From: UBA6522 sp965262365
GTDB taxonomy: Bacteria; Pseudomonadota; Gammaproteobacteria; Steroidobacterales; Rariloculaceae
Assembly (NCBI GenBank): GCA_965262365.1
Contig: OZ253541.1
Span: 1,550,001 to 1,614,000, forward strand
DNA length: 64,000 nt
Reading direction: 5' to 3'
Position numbers and translations under genes: made by a program
Shown: piece by piece, positions 59,682 through 64,000 of the stretch
Layout of the letters: the number at the start of each line of letters is the position of its first letter
How positions within the stretch are numbered: position 1 is the first letter of the stretch
Notes under the pieces: generated by a model
The model's database searches: none
The model's input: the letters and a program-made list of their open reading frames with translations, nothing else
Told to the model about the DNA's origin: nothing

Positions 59682-60398
59682 GTGGGGGCGGGGCACTGGG
59701 TTAACCTGAGCGCTTCCTGGATGGAAAGGGAGGGTGGCCCGCGCGGGACGACGATTCCCGCCGGGCCGTGGCCGGTGCAGCTTCGGTATCCAACGGGGCT
59801 TACCGGCGAGCAATACGTTAAACGCCGTGCATGGCGCGATGCAACCCTTGAGCGGTGTCCGAACCATCCGCGGGGCGGTTGTTCCTTCGCCCGCCACGGG
59901 ACCTACCCGCGCAAGCGCCCGCGCGGGACGCGCGTTGCCCGCTGGTACTGTCCTGAGAGTCACATGACGTTCAGCCGGTTGCCGGATTGCCTGGCGGCGA
60001 GGCTGGGGGGCACGCTGCAGGCGGTCGAAGAGGCGGTGGTTGAGGCGGAGGCCGCGCCCAGTCTCGCCAAGGCGGCCGACGCGCTGCGGCGCGACGCGGT
60101 GCATCTGCCCGGGGCGATGCGCTGGCTGGGCCGCCGGGTGCGGGCGGTGCATCGGAACCTGGCGGCGGTTCGGGGGCTGTGGCCGGAGCGGTTCCTGAAG
60201 TGTCCCCCGGAAGTTGGGGCGTTCCGGGAGCGGCTCAAGACCGAGGCGGTGCTGGTGGGGCTGCGCGGGCGGTGCGAGGGGCGCCTGGCGCGGCTGGCGC
60301 CGCCGTTGGGCTTTTGTCCTGACGTGCCGGCGCCGGGGACCGCTCTGGCGGTCGTCCAACACGGGACGGGGCCTGATCCACCGGCTTGCAGGCGCTAA
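59682..60398 (+). CDS. Zinc-ribbon-like protein of the transposon
   Basis: A 238-residue basic protein. Near residues 58-100 it carries CPNHPRGGCSFARHGTYPR then ARWYCPESHMTFSRLPDCLA, with Cys and His spaced like a zinc ribbon. The remainder is helical and Arg/Ala-rich. It is the first gene of the element and 47 bases before the transposase gene, which suggests an end-binding or regulatory role, but none is established. The start is uncertain (GTG at 59682 or ATG at 59721); both keep the Cys/His region. Confidence 0.65.
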   Translation: MGAGHWVNLSASWMEREGGPRGTTIPAGPWPVQLRYPTGLTGEQYVKRRAWRDATLERCPNHPRGGCSFARHGTYPRKRPRGTRVARWYCPESHMTFSRLPDCLAARLGGTLQAVEEAVVEAEAAPSLAKAADALRRDAVHLPGAMRWLGRRVRAVHRNLAAVRGLWPERFLKCPPEVGAFRERLKTEAVLVGLRGRCEGRLARLAPPLGFCPDVPAPGTALAVVQHGTGPDPPACRR

Positions 60399-60445
60399 CG
60401 TGGCCACCGTGAACCGCGCAAGACCCCGGGGAGGCCGCCGAGACC

Positions 60446-61777
60446 ATGACCGAGCACGACGAGAAGCTGCGAGAGGCCGTGGCGCTGTTCCGCTACGGGC
60501 TGATCGCGGACTTGGCGCACCTGCCCCGCGGCGCCCGCGGCATCGGTGAGAAGCTGAAAGAAAAGGCCGCCGGGACCTACGCGATCCCCGGCACGCACCG
60601 CACCCGGGTGGCCGCGGAGACGATACGCAAGTGGCTGGTGACGTACCGCTACGGTGGCTTCGAGGCGCTGTACCCGAAACGTCGCTCGGACCTGGGCCGG
60701 CCCCGGCGCATGCCCGCGGAGGTCGCCGAGGCGCTGGTGGCGATCAAGACCCGGCGCCCCGGCTACTCCGTGCGCGCGGTCATCGCCCACGCCGCCGAGC
60801 ACGGGCTGGTGAGCGAGGCGGCGATGCCCTCGGCGTCCACCGTGCAGCGGTTGCTGCGCCGCGAGGGGCTGACGGGCCGGGCCGCCGCGCAGGGACCCGC
60901 CACGGACCGGCGCCGCTTCAACTATCGCCGGGCGGGCCAACTCTGGATGAGCGATGTAATGCACGGGCCGAAGGTCCCTGACGGTCGCCGCCGGCGCAAG
61001 ACCTTCCTCATCGCCTTCATCGACGACGCCACCCGCGTCATTCCCCACGCCGCGTTCGCCTTCGCCGAGAACACCGCCGCGTTCCTGCCGGTGTTCAAGC
61101 ACGCGCTGCTGCGCCGCGGACTCACCGAGCGCCTCTACGTGGACAACGGGGCGAATTACCGCTCCCGCCACCTCGCGCTGGTGTGCGCGAAGCTCGGCAT
61201 TGCGCTCATCCACGCCCGCCCGTATCAACCGGCCGGCAAGGGCAAGATCGAACGCTGGTTCCGCACCCTGCGCGCCGGCTGGCTGCGCCATCTGGATGTG
61301 GGCTCGATCGACGGGATCGAGGCGTTGAACCGTGCGCTGGCCGGCTGGGTGGAGGGCGAATACCATCAGTCCCCGCACCGCGGACTGGACGGTCAGACCC
61401 CGCTGGACCGCTGGGCCGGGACCGCCGCCGAGGTGCGCTACCCGGACGCCGCCGGGCTGGATCTGGACGAGCTGTTCCTGTTCGAGACCAAACGCCGCGT
61501 GCTCAAGGACCGCACCCTGAGTCTGCACGGGCGCCTCTACGAGGCCGACGCGATCCTCATCGGGCAAACCGTCACCGTGCGATACGATCCGGCCGCCCCG
61601 CCCACCCGGGCGCTGCAACTGGTGCACGAGGGACGTCCCGCGGGCCTGGCCACGCCGCTGGACGCCTACGCCAACACCGCCGTGAAACGCGAGCGCCGCT
61701 GCGGGCGCATCGAGCCCGGGGAGCCGCAACCGCCGCGCTCGCCGCTGAGCATCCGCCGACTGAAGGAGGAAGACTGA
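60446..61777 (+). CDS. TniA-like rve-family transposase
   Basis: A 443-residue DDE transposase. An N-terminal helix-turn-helix (AAETIRKWLVTYRYGGFEAL) is followed by an rve core with LWMSDVMHGPKV (first Asp), RLYVDNGANYRS (second Asp) and GKGKIERWFRTLRAG (Glu), then a beta-barrel-like C-terminal region. This is the architecture of TniA/TnsB/IS481-related enzymes. GGGGAGG precedes the ATG. The stop overlaps the ATPase start (TGATG). The pairing with an ATPase and the TGT...ACA ends favour the TniA class over IS481. Confidence 0.88.
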   Translation: MTEHDEKLREAVALFRYGLIADLAHLPRGARGIGEKLKEKAAGTYAIPGTHRTRVAAETIRKWLVTYRYGGFEALYPKRRSDLGRPRRMPAEVAEALVAIKTRRPGYSVRAVIAHAAEHGLVSEAAMPSASTVQRLLRREGLTGRAAAQGPATDRRRFNYRRAGQLWMSDVMHGPKVPDGRRRRKTFLIAFIDDATRVIPHAAFAFAENTAAFLPVFKHALLRRGLTERLYVDNGANYRSRHLALVCAKLGIALIHARPYQPAGKGKIERWFRTLRAGWLRHLDVGSIDGIEALNRALAGWVEGEYHQSPHRGLDGQTPLDRWAGTAAEVRYPDAAGLDLDELFLFETKRRVLKDRTLSLHGRLYEADAILIGQTVTVRYDPAAPPTRALQLVHEGRPAGLATPLDAYANTAVKRERRCGRIEPGEPQPPRSPLSIRRLKEED

Positions 61778-62577
61778 TGTACCTGCGCCACTTCGCCCTG
61801 ACCCGCCTGCCGTTCGAAACCCCCGCGCACACCGACGAGCTGTTCCGCTGCGGCTCCCATCGCGAGGCCGAGGCGCGGCTCAAGCACCTCATCGATCTGC
61901 GCGGTATCGGGCTGCTGACCGGGGAGTCCGGCAGCGGCAAGACCAGCGTGTGCCGCCACGTCACCGGTGCGTTGCACCCGGGGCTGTTCCGGGTGTGCTA
62001 CGTGGCGCTGTCCACCGGCAACGTGATGGACATGTACAAGAGCATCGGCTGGGAACTGGGCCTGCCTACCGAGCACGCCCGCGCCGCGGCCTACCGCGCC
62101 ATCCAGACCGAGATCACCCGCCTGGTCGGGGAGGCCAAGCAACAACCGGTGCTCGTCATCGACGAGGCTCACCACCTCAGAGCCGACGTGATCGAGGACC
62201 TCAGGCTGCTGACCAACTTCGACATGGACTCCGCCCCCAGGCTGTGCCTGGTGCTCATCGGACTGACCGAACTGCGCCGGCGCCTGAGCATGGCCGTGCA
62301 CGAATCGATGCAACAGCGACTCATCGTTCAACACCACCTGCGCGGGCTGGAGCGCGAGGAACTGGACCCCTACCTCGCCCACCGGCTGCGCCTGGCCGGG
62401 TGCGAAATGCCCCTGTTCGATCCCCCCGCCATCGAGGCGCTGTACCAGGCCGCCCGCGGACTGCCGCGGCTCATCAACCGCATCGCCCACTACGCGCTCT
62501 CGGCCGCGGCGGTCGAGCAAGCGCGTACCGTGGACGCCGAACACCTGGCCCGCGCCGTCGAGGATCTGCGGCCATGA
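61777..62577 (+). CDS. TniB/ExeA-like AAA ATPase
   Basis: A 266-residue AAA ATPase with Walker A LLTGESGSGKTSVCRHV at about residues 45-61 and Walker B VLVIDEAHHLRADVIED at about 126-142. The opening YLRHFALTRLPFETPAH is typical of the ExeA/TniB group, which helps a rve transposase select target DNA. AAGGAGGA lies just upstream of the ATG, which overlaps the transposase stop by one base, and its own stop overlaps the next ATG (ATGA). Confidence 0.9.
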   Translation: MYLRHFALTRLPFETPAHTDELFRCGSHREAEARLKHLIDLRGIGLLTGESGSGKTSVCRHVTGALHPGLFRVCYVALSTGNVMDMYKSIGWELGLPTEHARAAAYRAIQTEITRLVGEAKQQPVLVIDEAHHLRADVIEDLRLLTNFDMDSAPRLCLVLIGLTELRRRLSMAVHESMQQRLIVQHHLRGLEREELDPYLAHRLRLAGCEMPLFDPPAIEALYQAARGLPRLINRIAHYALSAAAVEQARTVDAEHLARAVEDLRP

Positions 62578-62783
62578 TCGATCCCGATCCCCGGCCCGAG
62601 CAGATCAGCGACGAGGCCGCCGCGCACATGGCCGAGTGCCTGCAACGCATCGCCTATGACTTCGAAGGCCGCTACTACGGCCAGATCAGGCGCCACGCAG
62701 AATCCATCCGGCCGCCCCCGTGCCCCGCCGAGTCCTGCCACGAACGCCAGCTGCACCTGTTCGGCGAACCCCGCCCGTTCTGA
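62574..62783 (+). CDS. Small transposon protein of unknown function
   Basis: A 69-residue ORF beginning in the ATPase stop (ATGA). The product is MIDPDPRPEQISDEAAAHM followed by RIAYDFEGRYYGQIRRH and a Cys/Pro-rich end with CPAESCHERQLHLFG. It has no recognised domain. The tight coupling to the ATPase and lack of other role suggest it is a real accessory gene of the element. Confidence 0.6.
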   Translation: MIDPDPRPEQISDEAAAHMAECLQRIAYDFEGRYYGQIRRHAESIRPPPCPAESCHERQLHLFGEPRPF

Positions 62784-62977
62784 ATCCGCGCCCAAACGGA
62801 CCCGCCAACGCCGGCCGATCCTTCGGATCGGACCGGGTCGTGCCCCTCCATCACCCAACCGCCGTCGCGGCGACCGGCCTGCGATGGTCGGCAAAAGCAA
62901 AACAATGTGACCAATCCGGCCTCAACCGTGACCGGATAATCCGACAAATCCGTGTCGGTCTAGTCTGACCAACAACA

Positions 62978-62982
62978 CCAGC
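62978..62982. repeat. Inner transposon target duplication, right copy
   Basis: CCAGC, matching 59471-59475. Confidence 0.88.
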
Positions 62983-63494
62983 AACTGATGGTAATACGTG
63001 ATCCGACCGTCGCGGTGGCGCTTGCGGCAGCAATGATCGCAATGCACCTTCGAGGAGGAGAAATACCCCGTGCCGTCCACGCTCAGCAGGTAGTGTCCGC
63101 CCAGGCAGGTGAAACCCTCCAGACCTCCGCCCCGCTGCAACGCCGCCAACACGCGCTTGAACGCCCGCCTCAAGCCGTGCGGGTCCACCTCGTCCAATCG
63201 CTCCCGCAGCGTCGTGTCCGACGGCGCCCGGCCCACTGCGTACAGACTCTTCAGGTTCGAGCGAATCAACGCCTTGCCCCGGGCGTCGCGCTCGAACTGC
63301 AACAGCGAGGCGTACTTCAACCCGAAGATTGCCAGCCCCGACATCAAACAGTCCGTCAGGTTCAAGCCCCGTCCGGCCACGGTGTCCTCGATGCGGTTAA
63401 AGCTGGCGCGCACCTCCCGGAGCAAGCCCGGGGCGCTCAAGGTCTTGCGAAGGCGAGGGCGGGGCGCTTGGGCTGAAATGGACAACTTGGACAT
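62978..63494 (-). pseudogene. Outer IS transposase, N-terminal part
   Basis: About 172 codons of the interrupted transposase: MSKLSISAQAPRPRLRKTLS, a helical DNA-binding region (GLNLTDCLMSGLAIFGLKYA), and the first catalytic Asp in LLSVDGTGYFSSSKVHC, followed by a His/Cys-rich insert and ITYYHQLL where the inner element begins. Joined in frame to 58646-59475 it gives a normal-length ~450-residue transposase. The present frame would read a few foreign codons and stop inside the inner element. Confidence 0.88.
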
Positions 63495-63626
63495 GGTTCA
63501 TGATCCGATGGTTGAAAATACCGTGCCATGATACTGATTCAAAACAAAAAGTTTACGAAAAACGTTTCTGAAAGCCTTCTGAAACCCGCTTCATCGCTCG
63601 CTTTTCAAAGGAAGCGGGAATTGCTG

Positions 63627-63635
63627 TTATGCACT
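63627..63635. repeat. Outer IS target-site duplication, right copy
   Basis: TTATGCACT, matching 58462-58470. Confidence 0.92.
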
Positions 63636-63823
63636 AGGCGCCATTGACACGGCTCAGCGCATGTGCTAGGAATCGTTTCGAAACTTGGCGCTTGCGGAAT
63701 TTCTACAACAGCGCCGCGCGTGTTGCGGCTTTCCGGTCTGACGCGCAGTCAGGACTGTAGGGGGCGACTGATCCAGGGAAGGGGGTATCGATGGAGGGGC
63801 TATCGATCACTTGAGATCAGTGA

Positions 63824-63866
63824 CCCCGGGGAGTCATTCCTATTCCCCCGGGGAGTTTTCTATTCC
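63824..63866. promoter_or_regulatory. Direct repeats upstream of final gene
   Basis: CCCCGGGGAGTCATTCCTAT and CCCCGGGGAGTTTTCTATTC occur in tandem about 22 bases apart, each with a perfect CCCCGGGG core, ending 12 bases before the ATG at 63878 and next to its AAGGAG ribosome site. They may be operator or translation-control sites for the receptor gene. Between the outer IS end (63635) and these repeats nothing else was recognised. Confidence 0.4.
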
Positions 63867-63877
63867 AAGGAGTAACA

Positions 63878-64000
63878 ATGAAAATCAGTAAATTTATCTT
63901 GGGAAGTACGGGAGCAATTAGCGTTGCGCTACTGCTTTCGTCGGGGCAGGTTGCGGCCCAGGGGCAGTCTGCCTCTGCGGCGGCCATGCTCGAGGAGATC
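63878..64000 (+). CDS. Probable TonB-dependent receptor, 5' part
   Basis: Only the first 41 codons are in the window: MKISKFILGSTGAISVALLL followed by SSGQVAAQGQ, a signal peptide with a cleavage site near VAA-QG, and AAAMLEEI at the edge. A signal peptide followed shortly by a LEEI stretch is the usual lead-in to the TonB box (EEIVVTA) of receptors with this N-terminus, so a TonB-dependent receptor is inferred. AAGGAG lies 6 bases before the ATG. The rest of the gene is outside the window. Confidence 0.6.
   Translation, partial: MKISKFILGSTGAISVALLLSSGQVAAQGQSASAAAMLEEI

Larger units (their letters stand above)
59476..62977. mobile_element. Four-gene TniA/TniB-like transposon
   Basis: A 3,502-base element beginning TGTTGTTAGGCACATT and ending in the inverse TGTTGTTGGTCAGACT, flanked by CCAGC on both sides. 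TGT...ACA ends with a 5-base duplication are typical of the Tn7/Tn5053/Mu class. Its four plus-strand genes are a zinc-ribbon-like protein, an rve-type transposase, a TniB/ExeA-like ATPase and a 69-residue protein; the last three overlap or nearly overlap. GGATTA-x-TCCGG sequences near both ends (left ~59555, right ~62930) may be internal transposase-binding sites. There are no cargo genes. I have not matched it to a named element. Confidence 0.88.
58471..63626. mobile_element. IS with split DDE transposase, carrying a nested transposon
   Basis: The element has inverted ends CAGCAATTCCCGCT (58471-58484) and AGCGGGAATTGCTG (63613-63626), and is flanked by the exact 9-base duplication TTATGCACT. 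It encodes one transposase on the minus strand, interrupted by the inner element 59476-62977. Without that insertion it would be about 1.65 kb. The ends, single-gene layout and duplication length fit an IS4-superfamily element; I have not matched it to a named IS. Confidence 0.9.

Noticed and set aside
60395..61729. 444-residue open frame on the minus strand
   Set aside because: Antisense of the TniA-like transposase in very GC-rich DNA, where long shadow frames are expected.
1..64000. tRNA, rRNA or CRISPR array
   Set aside because: No cloverleaf with a matching acceptor stem, no rRNA-like stretch and no regularly spaced repeats were seen on reading; a covariance-model search would be needed to exclude a divergent tRNA.

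Overview
The window reads as a chromosomal segment of a Gram-negative, moderately GC-rich proteobacterium, most likely a gammaproteobacterium. Two TonB-dependent receptors, TRAP and sodium-symporter genes, periplasmic phosphatases and DUF6152/DUF1329-type exported proteins imply an outer membrane and an aquatic or particle-associated, polymer-scavenging life. No rRNA, tRNA or CRISPR array was seen. The segment is heavily invaded by transposable elements and contains many broken genes, so the lineage should not be named more precisely from this sequence alone.

Bases 1-21,160 form an accessory and defence island. It holds the tail of an IS21 element; two paralogous, unrecognised ~370-residue proteins with a HEPN-like RxxxxH motif flanking a large SIR2-domain gene that an IS66 element (3796-6351, 8-bp duplication) has split; fragments of an S24 repressor and a phage integrase; a lone PIN-domain protein; a small gene plus trypsin-like protease pair split by a second IS21 element (12705-15414, 6-bp duplication); a CBASS-like operon (tiny leader ORF, CD-NTase, two-TM SLATT effector); a BrnT/BrnA toxin-antitoxin pair; and the 3' remnant of a nuclease-like defence gene joined to an IS256 transposase fragment.

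Bases 21,330-23,702 carry three exported proteins of unknown role (beta-propeller, small exported protein, DUF6152). Bases 24,150-42,974 form a coherent phytate/myo-inositol locus: TonB-dependent receptor, dual-domain beta-propeller phytase, acid-phosphatase-like and PhoA-like phosphatases, sodium/solute symporter, IolG-type dehydrogenases, IolE, IolD, a fused IolC-IolJ, IolB and an RpiR-type regulator. Read together: phosphates are stripped outside the cytoplasm, inositol is imported and then oxidised, dehydrated, ring-opened, isomerised, phosphorylated and cleaved; IolA is not in the window. All four divergent promoter regions in this block and the adjoining TRAP operon contain the heptamer TAGAATA/TATTCTA, a candidate operator shared by one regulon. 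A TRAP operon (43,047-45,890), a frameshifted DUF1907 gene and a ketopantoate-reductase-like gene follow.

Bases 47,800-58,470 are a zone of decay. Two related ~76-bp sequences with GGGGGTA iterons flank a thioredoxin-like gene. Several genes downstream keep their two ends but have lost the middle or the frame (flavodoxin-like, DUF6152-associated, PhoD-like copies 2 and 3, DUF1329). Intact genes among them are a PhoD-like phosphatase, DUF1428, an amidohydrolase, a dihaem cytochrome c and an MBL-fold hydrolase.

Bases 58,471-63,626 are a transposon nest: a DDE-transposase IS (9-bp duplication TTATGCACT) whose transposase gene is split by a four-gene TniA/TniB-like element (59,476-62,977, 5-bp duplication CCAGC). 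The window ends in the first 41 codons of what looks like a second TonB-dependent receptor.
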